Positions 47,428-55,826 of a DNA stretch of 64,000 bases are shown piece after piece. The stretch's first letter is position 1; the number at the start of each line of letters is the position of its first letter. Source of the DNA: Paraferrimonas sedimenticola (GTDB lineage Bacteria; Pseudomonadota; Gammaproteobacteria; Enterobacterales; Shewanellaceae); contig NZ_NRIR01000001.1 in assembly GCF_002282855.1 (NCBI RefSeq), positions 62,001 through 126,000 of the forward strand, read 5' to 3'. The notes below the pieces were generated by a model. The model was not told where the DNA came from and did no database searches. It saw only the letters and a list, made by a program, of their open reading frames with translations. Position numbers and translations under genes: made by a program.

Positions 47428-48570
47428 TTAGGCGTTATTGTGAAGACGAGTGAGTGTCGACTGAATCAATTGGCGCTGCTCGTCAGACAGCTCCACATCG
47501 CGCACTTGCTGATAAAAATCGGCAAACATGGCCAACTCGTCCCTTTTCAATCGGGCTTGGTTTTGCGCATTGGCAGAGTTGGCATCAAGCATTCCCGGTT
47601 TTTCGAGATGCAATACATTCGGATAAGCCTCGCGCAATTTGGCCATGGCGTCGAGAATCGCATGCTCATCGGTCAGCCGAATCAGTAAGTAATCATCGCG
47701 GTTGGGATCGCTCTCGGCCGCGGCAATCACCTCTGACATCAAGCCTTCAATCACGCGCATATTGCGAAGCGGCTGCAACGGCAGTAGCTGTTGCGACTGC
47801 ACCCCGTCAGCGTTAATTTCCAACAGCACACAGCTCTTGTTGTGGTGTTGCTCAGAAAAACTGTAAGGCATGGGGGAGCCCGAATAGCGCACCGTATCAG
47901 CACCGCGTTTTTGCGCACCGTGCAAGTGCCCCAGCGCCACGTAATCGTAGTCAAGCATCGGGGTTACGCTCACTCGCTCAGAGCCGCCAATCGCCAAAGG
48001 TCGCTCCGACTCGCACTCGAGCGCGCCATCCACAAAACAATGGCTGACTAAAATTCGGCGCTCATTGTCCTGCCAATGGGCTTTGATGTGCTCGAGCAAA
48101 GCGCCGTGGGCCTGATCATGAGTACTGACCTCTAGTTCAAAGGTATGACGCACCGCTTGTGGTTCAGCGTAAGGCACGCAATATAACGCCAGCGACTGCT
48201 CGTCTCCCAAAGGCAAGCGCAACGGCTCGGCCACCTGCGCCAATTCGCTTTTGATGTGAACCCCGGCTTTGGCCAAGCGCTGAGCGGCAAAGCCCAGACG
48301 CACCGCGCCATCGTGGTTACCCGGGATCATCAACAGCTGAGTGTGATTAAGTGCCGATAATTGTTCAATAAAATCATCGAGTAGCGCCACCGCGGCGGCG
48401 GGTGGCACAGAGCGGTCGTAGATATCTCCGGCGACGATTAACAGGTCAACTTTGTGGTCTACGCACTGCTGCAATATCTGGTCGAGGATGTGTTTTTGGT
48501 CTTCAAGTAGGCTACAGCCGTGAAACTGTCTACCGAGATGCCAATCCGAGCTGTGGAGAATTTTTAACAT
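47428..48570 (-). CDS. sbcD: Exonuclease subunit SbcD
   Basis: Mn-dependent phosphoesterase partner of SbcC (Mre11 family). The 380 residues carry the metal motifs SSDWHLGRQFHG (residues 7-18), VAGDIYDRSVPP (about 46-57), MIPGNHDGAVRLG (about 84), and the late SHCFVDGALE and LGHLHGAQ histidines. It is the first gene of sbcD-sbcC. The upstream 303 bp are shared with the divergent cold-shock gene. Confidence 0.95.
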   Translation of the reverse strand: MLKILHSSDWHLGRQFHGCSLLEDQKHILDQILQQCVDHKVDLLIVAGDIYDRSVPPAAAVALLDDFIEQLSALNHTQLLMIPGNHDGAVRLGFAAQRLAKAGVHIKSELAQVAEPLRLPLGDEQSLALYCVPYAEPQAVRHTFELEVSTHDQAHGALLEHIKAHWQDNERRILVSHCFVDGALECESERPLAIGGSERVSVTPMLDYDYVALGHLHGAQKRGADTVRYSGSPMPYSFSEQHHNKSCVLLEINADGVQSQQLLPLQPLRNMRVIEGLMSEVIAAAESDPNRDDYLLIRLTDEHAILDAMAKLREAYPNVLHLEKPGMLDANSANAQNQARLKRDELAMFADFYQQVRDVELSDEQRQLIQSTLTRLHNNA

Positions 48571-48664
48571 TTTATGAAATTTTTATGGCCTTATTGGCGT
48601 TTACCGCCGTTTGTAGCAGTGTATCGCAGGGGTTAGTGGGATTCCTACCGTATTTTCAATTCGT

Positions 48665-48693
48665 TTGACTCCCCTATACCCCTCAGGCATACT
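48665..48693 (+). promoter_or_regulatory. Sigma-70-type promoter of the cold-shock gene
   Basis: TTGACT (48665-48670), 17 bp, CATACT (48688-48693). Transcription would start near 48700 and give a 5' leader of about 174 nt, the long leader usual for cspA-type genes. Confidence 0.65.
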
Positions 48694-48873
48694 GGCTGCA
48701 TCCACCGATAGGTGGACGCTATAAAAGGTTTGGCTCTACTGTGCTACACGCCTCGAAAACTGAAGTTCTCGTGGTACGTTCGCAATCTGTGAAGCAGGAA
48801 GGCTCTTTTAGCAAGGCAGCGCTTATGCGAGCGTATTTTAGAAAATATTCAGTGTTTTATTTAGGAGACAACA
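48694..48873 (+). other. Long 5' leader of the cold-shock mRNA
   Basis: Non-coding stretch between the predicted promoter and the csp start. It contains several short dyads (for example CCACCGATAGGTGG at 48697-48710) and ends with TTTAGGAGACAACA before ATG, a strong ribosome-binding site. Leaders of this length fold differently at low temperature in E. coli cspA; I infer the same behaviour here but cannot show it. The remaining bases 48571-48664 belong to the sbcD side, and nothing is recognised in them. Confidence 0.5.
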
Positions 48874-49077
48874 ATGTCTACAACTGGTGTAGTTAAGTGG
48901 TTTAACGCCGACAAAGGTTATGGTTTCATTCAGCAAGAAAACGGTCCTGACGTATTCGTTCACTTCCGTAACATCGTTTCTGATGGTTTCAAGACCCTAG
49001 AAGAAGGCCAGCAGGTTCAATTCGAAATCGGCCAAGGCCAAAAAGGTCCTCAAGCTGAAAACGTTAAGCCTCTTTAA
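48874..49077 (+). CDS. Cold-shock protein, CspA family
   Basis: A 67-residue single cold-shock domain, an RNA chaperone that melts secondary structure. RNP1 (KGYGFIQQ) and RNP2 (DVFVHFRNI) are present, and the start [15 protein letters not shown] is canonical. It has a strong SD, a long leader and its own terminator, so it is monocistronic. Which csp paralogue it is (A, C, D or E) cannot be told. Confidence 0.96.
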   Translation: MSTTGVVKWFNADKGYGFIQQENGPDVFVHFRNIVSDGFKTLEEGQQVQFEIGQGQKGPQAENVKPL

Positions 49078-49093
49078 TTAAAGGCTTGAACGT

Positions 49094-49122
49094 AAAAAAG
49101 AGTCCATGCGGACTCTTTTTTT
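49094..49122. terminator. Bidirectional terminator after the cold-shock gene
   Basis: AAAAAAGAGTCC-ATGC-GGACTCTTTTTTT; the A and T flanks allow use from both sides, also for the convergent RraB-like gene. Confidence 0.93.
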
Positions 49123-49147
49123 GTGCCTGACGTTCCGTGAAAGGCGG

Positions 49148-49498
49148 TTATTCGACTTCCGGGTCGCCTTCTTGGTGTTGCATCACACCCCAACCATCCG
49201 AAAAGCCATTAAAGCCTTGAGCAAACTCGTCTAAACCCACTTCGGTATCAATAATGGTTTGATACTCAGGTACCATGCTTTTAGCCACTACCAATTCCCA
49301 TACGCCCTGCTCTTCGTCGAGCTGCAGCTCAACAAAGGCCCCTGGATTATCGTCTTCAAACTGAGCCATGGCCGATTCGGCATCGCCCTGATCTTCAAAC
49401 ACCATGAAAAAATCGATTTCCATTGGCTGGTCTAGGGACATACCCGCATCAACCATGGCCTGCAGCATCTTGCCGTTATCATCGTTCGGAAAACTCAT
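49148..49498 (-). CDS. RraB-family protein (RNase E regulator-like)
   Basis: A 116-residue small acidic protein of the RraB (formerly DUF1260) family. In E. coli RraB binds RNase E and changes its action on selected RNAs. Family features: the opening NDDNGKMLQAMVDAGMSLDQPM, the central FFMVFEDQGDAESAMAQF, WELVVAKSMVPEY and the closing GFSDGWGVMQH. It lies 8 bp after the S4-domain protein gene, suggesting a two-gene unit dealing with RNA. Confidence 0.85.
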   Translation of the reverse strand: MSFPNDDNGKMLQAMVDAGMSLDQPMEIDFFMVFEDQGDAESAMAQFEDDNPGAFVELQLDEEQGVWELVVAKSMVPEYQTIIDTEVGLDEFAQGFNGFSDGWGVMQHQEGDPEVE

Positions 49499-49506
49499 AA
49501 CTTACC

Positions 49507-49740
49507 TTATTCGCTTGGAGTGTCGGCGCTAACTACGCGCACCTGTTGGTGTTGGTATTCGACCACGTCGCCTGCGGCAATCTTTTTGCGCTTGCGAGTC
49601 TCTACCTCTTGATTCACTTGAACCCAGCCAGCGTCAATCACTTGCTTGGCTTCGCCGCCGCTACCAGCCCAATCGACCGCTTTCAACAGCTTGTAGAGTT
49701 CAATAAATGCCTGGTCCGGCAGTAAGGGAAATTGCTGCAC
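49507..49740 (-). CDS. Small S4-domain RNA-binding protein (YbcJ-like)
   Basis: A 77-residue S4 RNA-binding protein. The frame is open from 49842, but GTG 49740 (MQQFPLLPDQAFIELYKLLK) has AGGAAG 8 bases upstream and gives the YbcJ size; the upstream extension is unlike the family. The S4 motif is visible as ELYKLLKAVDWAGSGGEAK and then VNQEVETRKRKKIAAGDVV. It is divergent from the nucleotidase gene (125 bp) and followed by the RraB-like gene. Confidence 0.85.
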   Translation of the reverse strand: MQQFPLLPDQAFIELYKLLKAVDWAGSGGEAKQVIDAGWVQVNQEVETRKRKKIAAGDVVEYQHQQVRVVSADTPSE

Positions 49741-49864
49741 CTGAGTGGCTTCCTGTATACAATGGGGCGCAACTAACGAATTGAGCCCGAAGCAAAATGT
49801 GCGCCTAGTATAGCGGCAACTGCTCGGCGTCTCCATCGACAACCTGTGCTACAGCAAGGAATTC

Positions 49865-51586
49865 ATGCAAAAATCGGCGCAATATCAGCTGACTTTGGCT
49901 CACATCAACGATTGCCACTCGCACTTTGAAGCTAACTCCCTGCGTCTGGACTTCGACTATCAGGGACAAACTATTCCCTTAATGGCCGACTGCGGTGGCT
50001 ACGCCGCTATCGCGGCTGCGGTAAAGCAGATTCGCCAAACCCGTACTCACCCTAGCTTGTTTGTCCACGCCGGCGATTGTTACCAAGGCACCCTGTACTA
50101 CAGCGTGTATCACGGCAAAGCCAACTGGGATTTAATGAATCGCATGGGGCTGGATGCGCTGGTGCTAGGCAACCATGACATGGACCCAGGCAATCGCGGC
50201 ACACACCCCCTTGTCGATAGCGCTAATTTTCCCGTGTTCGCTGGCAACTGCGATTACAGCGTCGAAGCCGATGACAAGCCTTTTGGCCTTAAAAACCACT
50301 CGAATCTTTATCAGTATCAGGCTGAACTCGGTATCGCTCGCTACCAGCTGATACCCTTTCACGACACTCAATTGGCGATATTCGGCGTGACCCTTGAGCA
50401 GATGCACAAGGTGGCTACACCAGACCCCGAAGCCCGCTTTCACGACCCTCTTGCTGTCGCACAAACCACCATTGATCACTTACGTCAGCGCGGCATTCGT
50501 CATATCGTACTATTGTCTCATTTGGGGTTAACTCAAGACAGAGAACTGGCGAGCAAACTCAAGGGCGCCAGCGTAATTGTCGGTGGTCATAGCCACTCGC
50601 TGCAGGGCGACTTTAGTGCTGTAGGGCTGGATCAAGGGCTGGTTTACGGCGATTGCGAAATCCCGAGCGAGCGAATTCCCGTGCTGCACGCGGGCAAGTT
50701 TGCTGAAACTCTGGGGGTTGCTGAGCTCACCATGGATGCCGATGGACGAGTGATTAGACTCGCTGGTGGTAATCAACTACTAGTGTCATCATCGGTGACT
50801 TGCCCAGAATCTGCTAAGTACCCACAAGCAAAAACGGCGATTAACGCGTTCAACGCCCTGCCTTATGTGGTTCCGGTCTCGCCTGATCTCGAGATAAGCC
50901 AGCGAATCGCACAAGAATACCAACCCGCACTTAGGGCCATGGAACATGAGCACATAGCCTACGCCCCCAAAACCTGGCACCACACTCGATTGCCCACCAA
51001 GTCCCTACCGCAAGGCAGTGAACTGGCGCCTATGGTGGCCCACGGCTTCTACCGGGCCGCGCGCGAGCTTGGGCACAGGGTCGACTTTGCTCTGCACAAC
51101 GCCGGCGGAGTGCGCACCTCGCTGCTCGCCGGTGATGTCAGCCAGGCGGATATCGCCGGACGCATGCTGCCTTTTGCTATCCCCTTAGTGTGCTATCAGC
51201 TACAAGCCAAGCATCTGGCATTAGCCCTAGAGGGAGCGATTAATGCCGCCATCAACAACGGCGTTCAAAGCACGGGCACCGGCAGTTTTCCCTACGCCTA
51301 TCGCCTCGGCTATCGATACGATGCCAAGGCTCCGGCCGGTCAACGGCTAACCCAGCTCAAGCTGTTTACCGAGCAAGACCGTTGGCAAGTACTCGACCCT
51401 GAACAGTGGTTATGGGGAGTGAGCTCAGCCTATACCGCATCAGGCAAAGAGGGCTACCAGGCACTGCAGCAACGCAAGCAATCGCTTACCTTGCCGCTGA
51501 TGATGTCAGACTCCTTTATTCAGTTATTACAACATCGTTCACTAGACACGCTTCAGGTGGCTTTTGAACTGGATTTCAACAACTAA
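49865..51586 (+). CDS. UshA-family metallophosphoesterase without signal peptide
   Basis: A 573-residue two-domain 5'-nucleotidase/2',3'-cyclic phosphodiesterase-like enzyme. The N-terminal metallophosphoesterase domain has all five metal motifs (AHINDCHSHFE, HAGDCYQG, LGNHDMDPG, LLSHLGLTQD, VGGHSHSLQG). The C-terminal substrate domain has HNAGGVRTSLLAG and the YTASGKEGYQAL end. Most relatives are exported, but here the protein begins MQKSAQYQLTLAHINDCHSH with no signal peptide or lipobox, so it should act in the cytoplasm. Its stop overlaps the DUF1415 start (TAATG). Confidence 0.88.
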   Translation: MQKSAQYQLTLAHINDCHSHFEANSLRLDFDYQGQTIPLMADCGGYAAIAAAVKQIRQTRTHPSLFVHAGDCYQGTLYYSVYHGKANWDLMNRMGLDALVLGNHDMDPGNRGTHPLVDSANFPVFAGNCDYSVEADDKPFGLKNHSNLYQYQAELGIARYQLIPFHDTQLAIFGVTLEQMHKVATPDPEARFHDPLAVAQTTIDHLRQRGIRHIVLLSHLGLTQDRELASKLKGASVIVGGHSHSLQGDFSAVGLDQGLVYGDCEIPSERIPVLHAGKFAETLGVAELTMDADGRVIRLAGGNQLLVSSSVTCPESAKYPQAKTAINAFNALPYVVPVSPDLEISQRIAQEYQPALRAMEHEHIAYAPKTWHHTRLPTKSLPQGSELAPMVAHGFYRAARELGHRVDFALHNAGGVRTSLLAGDVSQADIAGRMLPFAIPLVCYQLQAKHLALALEGAINAAINNGVQSTGTGSFPYAYRLGYRYDAKAPAGQRLTQLKLFTEQDRWQVLDPEQWLWGVSSAYTASGKEGYQALQQRKQSLTLPLMMSDSFIQLLQHRSLDTLQVAFELDFNN

Positions 51587-52122
51587 TGACAAGCACAGAC
51601 TCAATCACAACCACCAAAGACTGGCTACTACGCGAAGTTATTGGGCTCAATTTGTGTCCATTTGCCAAAGTGCCTTATGACGAGCAACGCATTGGCTATC
51701 AAGTCAGCGACACCGATAGCATAGAGCCTGCGCTAAGTGAACTGGTGGAGGCGTTTCTCGATTTGCTCGATAGTGATGACATTGAAACCAGCCTACTGAT
51801 CTATCACCAAGGCTTTAGCGATTTCGATGAGTTTTGGGAGTTGGTGGGTTATGCCGAGGACTTGATGAATCTACAAGGGCTTGACCAGGTATTTCAATTG
51901 GCGCACTTTCACCCAGACTATTGCTTTGAAGGCTTGAATCCCGACGACCCGGCCAATCAAACCAATCAAAGTCCGCTACCCACGCTGCACCTAATTCGCC
52001 ATTCCAGCTTGGAAATGGCCAAGCGCAGCGGCATTGATATCGATAAAATTCCCGATCGCAATCAAGAACTAATGCGCAAGCGCGCCCGCCACAAAGACCC
52101 CGATACAAAGACTAAGTGCTGA
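51586..52122 (+). CDS. DUF1415 family protein
   Basis: A 178-residue cytoplasmic protein of the DUF1415 family, function unknown. Typical parts: WLLREVIGLNLCPFAKVPY near the N-terminus with a conserved Cys, the acidic middle, FQLAHFHPDYCFEG near 105 and the C-terminal LHLIRHSSLEMA and IPDRNQELMRK. It is translated with the preceding metallophosphoesterase (1-bp overlap), suggesting a shared, possibly nucleotide-related, role. A bidirectional terminator follows. Confidence 0.85.
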   Translation: MTSTDSITTTKDWLLREVIGLNLCPFAKVPYDEQRIGYQVSDTDSIEPALSELVEAFLDLLDSDDIETSLLIYHQGFSDFDEFWELVGYAEDLMNLQGLDQVFQLAHFHPDYCFEGLNPDDPANQTNQSPLPTLHLIRHSSLEMAKRSGIDIDKIPDRNQELMRKRARHKDPDTKTKC

Positions 52123-52150
52123 GCCGACGCGCCCTTTTGTTACAGGCAAT

Positions 52151-52179
52151 AAAAAAGCATCGCTGTGCGATGCTTTTTT
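52151..52179. terminator. Bidirectional terminator, DUF1415 / cytochrome
   Basis: AAAAAAGCATCGC-TGT-GCGATGCTTTTTT, a 13-bp stem with A and T flanks, serving both convergent genes. Confidence 0.93.
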
Positions 52180-52202
52180 GCGTCCCAATGACTGATTCAG
52201 GC

Positions 52203-52538
52203 TTAGCCGTGACAGTCGGCGCACTTCTCGTCACTAGCATCTAGCTCAGGCTTAGTATCAGCCGTGTGCTCGTGCATTTCGTGACAGTCAGTACAGTTCA
52301 CTACGTCTTCGTGAGTTGGGTGTGGCTCATCCATGTCTGCCATGCCGCCATGACAGTCAACACAAGTCCCATTCTCATGAGCTAGATCTGCTGATGGCTC
52401 GCCATCGGCGTGACAGCTTTCACAGCCACCCGCTTCAGCATGAACATCAGCCAATACGTCGCTCGCGTGTACTGCTGGCGACAAGGCCAACATTGCAAAG
52501 CCCGCTCCAAACAGTGCACTTAACAGTTTATTGCTCAC
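52203..52538 (-). CDS. cctA: Small tetraheme cytochrome c, copy 1 (CctA/STC type)
   Basis: Periplasmic electron shuttle of the Shewanella STC type. The frame extends to a TTG at 52556, but GTG 52538 (MSNKLLSALFGAGFAML) has AGGGAG 8 bases upstream; 111 residues. A signal peptide of about 25 residues ends at VHA. Four CxxCH heme motifs (CESCH, CVDCH, CTDCH, CADCH) and extra histidines (VHAEAGG, PHPTH, MHEH) give bis-His ligation. It ends one residue after the last heme motif. It is the downstream member of a tandem pair and lies beyond a terminator hairpin placed 21 bp before its start codon. Confidence 0.93.
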   Translation of the reverse strand: MSNKLLSALFGAGFAMLALSPAVHASDVLADVHAEAGGCESCHADGEPSADLAHENGTCVDCHGGMADMDEPHPTHEDVVNCTDCHEMHEHTADTKPELDASDEKCADCHG

Positions 52539-52558
52539 AGTTTTTCTCCCTAACAACT

Positions 52559-52593
52559 AAAAAAAACGCTTGCCATCATAACGGCAAGCGTTT
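52559..52593 (-). terminator. Terminator between the two tetraheme cytochrome genes
   Basis: AAACGCTTGCC-(8)-GGCAAGCGTTT; on the minus strand it is followed by an 8-T run. It ends 21 bp before the start codon of the downstream cytochrome, leaving no room for a separate promoter between them. Confidence 0.9.
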
Positions 52594-52625
52594 CGTCATA
52601 CTGTGCTGTAGCTCACTGAAAAATC

Positions 52626-52658
52626 ATCGGTATTTCCGATACTTACTCGGAACGAGTA
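52626..52658. repeat. Two adjacent short dyads between the cytochrome genes
   Basis: ATCGG-TATTT-CCGAT (52626-52640) and TACTCG-GAA-CGAGTA (52644-52658) are perfect inverted repeats. With the terminator they make three hairpins in a row in the 131-bp intergenic region. They could stabilise the upstream message or bind a regulator. Confidence 0.6.
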
Positions 52659-52669
52659 CCACTTTAGAG

Positions 52670-53005
52670 CTAGCCGTGACAATCAGCACACTTTGGATTT
52701 CCCTCGAAGGTAGGAACTTGACCTACATTCATGTCGTGGACTTGGTGACAATCTGAACACACAACGGCATCTTCGTGGGTCGGATGGGGTTCATCCATAT
52801 CCGCCATACCGCCGTGACATTCGACACACATGGCATTTTCATGGGCACCATCTGCGGATGGTTCGCCGTCAGCGTGACAGCTTTCACAACCGTTAGCATC
52901 AGCGTGCATGTCCGCAATGGACTGATCAGCCGCGTCAGTTAATGGTGCAAATGCCAGTACAGCTAGCAGTGCGGCGAATAAGGCCGCGAATGTAAGTTTG
53001 CTCAC
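52670..53005 (-). CDS. cctA: Small tetraheme cytochrome c, copy 2 (CctA/STC type)
   Basis: A 111-residue paralogue of the neighbouring cytochrome, with the same length and heme spacing. The frame extends to a TTG at 53029, but GTG 53005 (MSKLTFAALFAALLAV) has GGAGAG 6 bases upstream. The signal peptide ends near TDAADQ. Heme motifs are CESCH, CVECH, CSDCH and CADCH. The mature part, with VHDMNVGQVP, resembles the S. oneidensis STC more closely than copy 1 does. It shuttles electrons from CymA-type quinol oxidases to periplasmic reductases by family knowledge. It is the upstream gene of the pair, and its promoter should lie in 53006-53170. Confidence 0.93.
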   Translation of the reverse strand: MSKLTFAALFAALLAVLAFAPLTDAADQSIADMHADANGCESCHADGEPSADGAHENAMCVECHGGMADMDEPHPTHEDAVVCSDCHQVHDMNVGQVPTFEGNPKCADCHG

Positions 53006-53170
53006 AATAAGCTCTCCATAGTTATTCAACCTGCAGGGTTTGAATCTTTTTGGTGTTCCTTAAAATCACGCTTCCACGCCTTCGAGGTACTGACTACACC
53101 AACTATCACCCTAGCGAATGTGTGGCTAATTAGCAAACTTTAGCTCCGCCTAAAATAATTTAATTCAGGC

Positions 53171-53199
53171 ACAAAAAAGGCAGCTTTAACGCTGCCTTT
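53171..53199 (-). terminator. Terminator after htpX
   Basis: GGCAGC-TTTAAC-GCTGCC stem; on the minus strand it is followed by TTTTTTGTG. It lies about 19 bp past the htpX stop. Confidence 0.85.
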
Positions 53200-53217
53200 A
53201 TCAACTAGGTCAATGGC

Positions 53218-54078
53218 TTAGCCTTGACGCAAACGAGCAATACGCTTCTCTAGCGGCGGATGGCTCATCAGCAGTTCGGCCATGGATTTCTTACCAGAAA
53301 TACCAAAGGCAGCCATTTGCGCCGGCATGGTGCTCTCGGCGTTGCCTTTCAAGCGCTCAAGCGCTGCAGCCATCTTTTCACGGGATGACAATCGAGCACC
53401 GCCCTCGTCAGCGCGATACTCACGAATGCGCGAGAAGTAAGCCACAATGATCGATGCCAAAATACCCAGCAGTAGCTCCATCACGATGACCACCGCCATG
53501 TGTGCAAGAAAGCCCATGCCTTCGCCCTCTTCGTCGTTGCTGGCTACTACAGTGTTAACCGCACCAGCTGCCAAACGGGCTAGGAACATGACAAAGGTGT
53601 TCAAAACGCCTTGAATCAGGGTCAGGGTCACCATGTCGCCGTTGGCTACGTGGCTGACTTCGTGAGCCAGTACCGCTTCCACCTCGTCACGGGTCATGCC
53701 GTAAAGCAGGCCCGAGCTTACCGCCACCAGAGAATTGTCGCGGCTTGGCCCAGTTGCAAAAGCATTCATCTCAGGAGCGTGATAAATCGCTACCTCGGGC
53801 ATTTTGATGCCCGCTTGTTGCGCCTGGCGAGCGACAGTGTCTAACAGCCACTGCTCATCGGCGTCGCGAGCTTGGTGAATCACCTGAGCACCTGTGCTCT
53901 TTTTGGCCATCCACTTGCTGATCAGTAGGCTGATAAACGAGCCACCAAAACCAAAGATGGCACAGAACACTAGCAGACCGGACATGGTCGAAGTGTTCAC
54001 ACCTAAGATGCTCATTACGATACTGGCAACTACCAGAATCGCCATGTTAGTCGCGAGAAATAACAGCACGCGTTTCAT
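53218..54078 (-). CDS. htpX: Protease HtpX
   Basis: Membrane zinc metalloprotease (M48) that helps remove damaged membrane proteins alongside FtsH. The 286 residues start [20 protein letters not shown]. Transmembrane helices lie at about 5-25, 35-53, 150-175 and 190-210. The zinc site HEVSH is in [16 protein letters not shown] (about 140), with the third ligand in [12 protein letters not shown]. Its position next to the tetraheme cytochromes matches the order I recall in Shewanella. The upstream promoter has a heat-shock-like CTTGAAA element. Confidence 0.96.
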   Translation of the reverse strand: MKRVLLFLATNMAILVVASIVMSILGVNTSTMSGLLVFCAIFGFGGSFISLLISKWMAKKSTGAQVIHQARDADEQWLLDTVARQAQQAGIKMPEVAIYHAPEMNAFATGPSRDNSLVAVSSGLLYGMTRDEVEAVLAHEVSHVANGDMVTLTLIQGVLNTFVMFLARLAAGAVNTVVASNDEEGEGMGFLAHMAVVIVMELLLGILASIIVAYFSRIREYRADEGGARLSSREKMAAALERLKGNAESTMPAQMAAFGISGKKSMAELLMSHPPLEKRIARLRQG

Positions 54079-54115
54079 TCAGAATCCTCAATTTGAGTTT
54101 GTTCGTTATCTGAAA

Positions 54116-54146
54116 GACATAATATGTCCGAAAAAACAGATTTCAA
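54116..54146 (-). promoter_or_regulatory. htpX promoter overlapping a dyad
   Basis: On the minus strand TTGAAA (54141-54146), 16 bp, TATTAT (54119-54124) forms a good sigma-70 promoter. The -35 is part of CTTGAAA, and GGACATAT 11 bp further fits sigma-32 partly. GACATA-A-TATGTC (54116-54128), a 6-bp palindrome, covers the -10 and could be an operator. Confidence 0.6.
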
Positions 54147-54404
54147 GGCCTGCTAGCTGAACGGATTGTAAAAATTTATAAAACCAACCTTTTGGTAACT
54201 TTGGTGCAACACGCCGTACTAGGTGTACAGAGCCCATTTGACATAGTGCATGACCGATGACAGGCTAGCTGAGTTTTAGAGCCAAGTAGGCCCCCTATTA
54301 GCGCCCCAATAAGTGTAACTCACCGGCGTAAAACCGCTCTATTTTCATATGCTTCAGGCTTGTGCTTTGGTACTTGCCTACCCGACCACTAGCAAGGAAC
54401 TATT
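54147..54404. other. Non-coding gap between htpX and pepE
   Basis: No credible reading frame was found. A -35-like TTGACA lies at 54238-54243 on the plus strand, but no convincing -10 follows, so the pepE promoter is not defined. AAGGA precedes the pepE ATG. Confidence 0.4.
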
Positions 54405-55115
54405 ATGGCTTTTAATGCATTAATGCTGTCTGCATCTCGAGTCGACGACACCCCATATCTCGCACATGCGCTGTCTTTCATCGAGCCACTGACCCAAGCC
54501 AGTCCTGGCGAATGGCTATTTGTGCCCTACGCGGGGGTGAGCTTTAGCTTTGATGACTACTTGGATAAGGTCAATCAGGCACTTTCTCCTATTGGCGTGA
54601 GCCTAAAAGGCGTGCATCAATGCGACAATCCTGCCGAATCGATTGCCAACGCTGCCGGTATTATGGTGGGTGGTGGCAACACCTTTGCTCTGCTTAGTCG
54701 ACTCTACCAAAACGACTTATTGGAGCCACTAAAAGCGCGTTTGGCTGAGGGTATGCCCTACATTGGCTGGAGTGCTGGCTCAAATATCACAGGTGCCAGC
54801 ATACGCACTACCAACGACATGCCGATTGTTGAGCCACCGAGCTTTAACGCCTTGGCGTTGTTGCCGTTTCAGCTCAATCCTCATTACACCGACTACCAGC
54901 CACCAGGGCACAATGGTGAAACCCGCGCCGAACGCTTACTGGAGTTTTGTTGTTTGAACCCGGACACGCCAGTGGTAGGCATCCAAGAAGGTAGCGCGTT
55001 GCGATTGCAGGATAAAACTTTGACGCTGCTCGGTGACAAGCCAGGCTATTTATTCCACGGCGAAAAGCAAAAAGTCACTATCCCGGCGGGCAGTGACTTG
55101 TCCGAACTGCTTTAA
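54405..55115 (+). CDS. pepE: Peptidase E (alpha-aspartyl dipeptidase)
   Basis: Serine dipeptidase that cleaves N-terminal Asp-X dipeptides in the cytoplasm (family S51). The 236 residues contain the nucleophile elbow in [10 protein letters not shown] (Ser near 126), the [14 protein letters not shown] segment near 88-101, [14 protein letters not shown] and the histidine motif [13 protein letters not shown]. Length and motif order match E. coli PepE. It stands alone and converges with the bio operon. Confidence 0.95.
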   Translation: MAFNALMLSASRVDDTPYLAHALSFIEPLTQASPGEWLFVPYAGVSFSFDDYLDKVNQALSPIGVSLKGVHQCDNPAESIANAAGIMVGGGNTFALLSRLYQNDLLEPLKARLAEGMPYIGWSAGSNITGASIRTTNDMPIVEPPSFNALALLPFQLNPHYTDYQPPGHNGETRAERLLEFCCLNPDTPVVGIQEGSALRLQDKTLTLLGDKPGYLFHGEKQKVTIPAGSDLSELL

Positions 55116-55151
55116 TTGGTCGAATTTGAGGCTGTCGGGCCTGCCAGTTAA

Positions 55152-55826
55152 TTAGCTAGTTTGAAAGCTATCTGGAAAGTGCAGATACTCGGCAGCCGCT
55201 TCGACGCTCACCCGTTGCAAGTAAGGCACGACCCCAAAGCAAGGGGCATCGATAGCCTGGGTCAGATAATCCACGTTGTCCTGAAAATAATCCATATCCG
55301 GCTCCACTTGATTGGCGACCCAACCTGCCAAGGTCACACCGCGAGCCTTGAGATCCGCCACCGTGAGCATGGCGTGATTTAAGCAGCCAAGCTTAACCCC
55401 AACCACCAGCAACACAGGCCAGCCTTGTTGCTCAACCCAATCCGCCATAGTTTCGCTTTGATTAAAAGGCAACAACCAGCCACCAGCCCCTTCCACCAGA
55501 GCAAAATCTAAGTCTTTAAGCGCGTCAAAATCCATCACCTGGTTTAACAGCTCGCAGCAAAGCGACACGTTTTGCTCAGCCGCCGCAATATGCGGTGCAA
55601 TCGCCGGTTCAAACGACAGAGGGTTGACCGTGGCGTACTCCAATTCGGTGTTGGCCGCCGCCATTAGCGCTTGCGCGTCGGCGTTGCGAAGCCCGGCTTC
55701 AGTGTTATCGCACCCTGACGCAATCGGTTTAAAGCCCGCGGTTTTGCCCTTAGCTAAGGTCAACAGTGCCGCGCTAATCAGGGTCTTTCCGGAATCCGTA
55801 TCGGTTCCTGTGATAAATAGAGTCAC
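55152..55826 (-). CDS. bioD: Dethiobiotin synthetase
   Basis: ATP-dependent closure of the ureido ring of dethiobiotin. The 224 residues carry the P-loop FITGTDTDSGKTLISAA (about 4-20), the KPIASGCD lysine, and the VEGAGGWLLPF motif near 113. Its start overlaps the bioC stop by 4 bp (ATGA). It is the last gene of the bioB-bioF-bioC-bioD operon. Confidence 0.95.
   Translation of the reverse strand: MTLFITGTDTDSGKTLISAALLTLAKGKTAGFKPIASGCDNTEAGLRNADAQALMAAANTELEYATVNPLSFEPAIAPHIAAAEQNVSLCCELLNQVMDFDALKDLDFALVEGAGGWLLPFNQSETMADWVEQQGWPVLLVVGVKLGCLNHAMLTVADLKARGVTLAGWVANQVEPDMDYFQDNVDYLTQAIDAPCFGVVPYLQRVSVEAAAEYLHFPDSFQTS

Noticed and set aside
44357-48570. SMC-type DNA defence system
   Set aside because: The pair has standard SbcC and SbcD motifs, lengths and order; no Lamassu- or Wadjet-type partner genes are adjacent.
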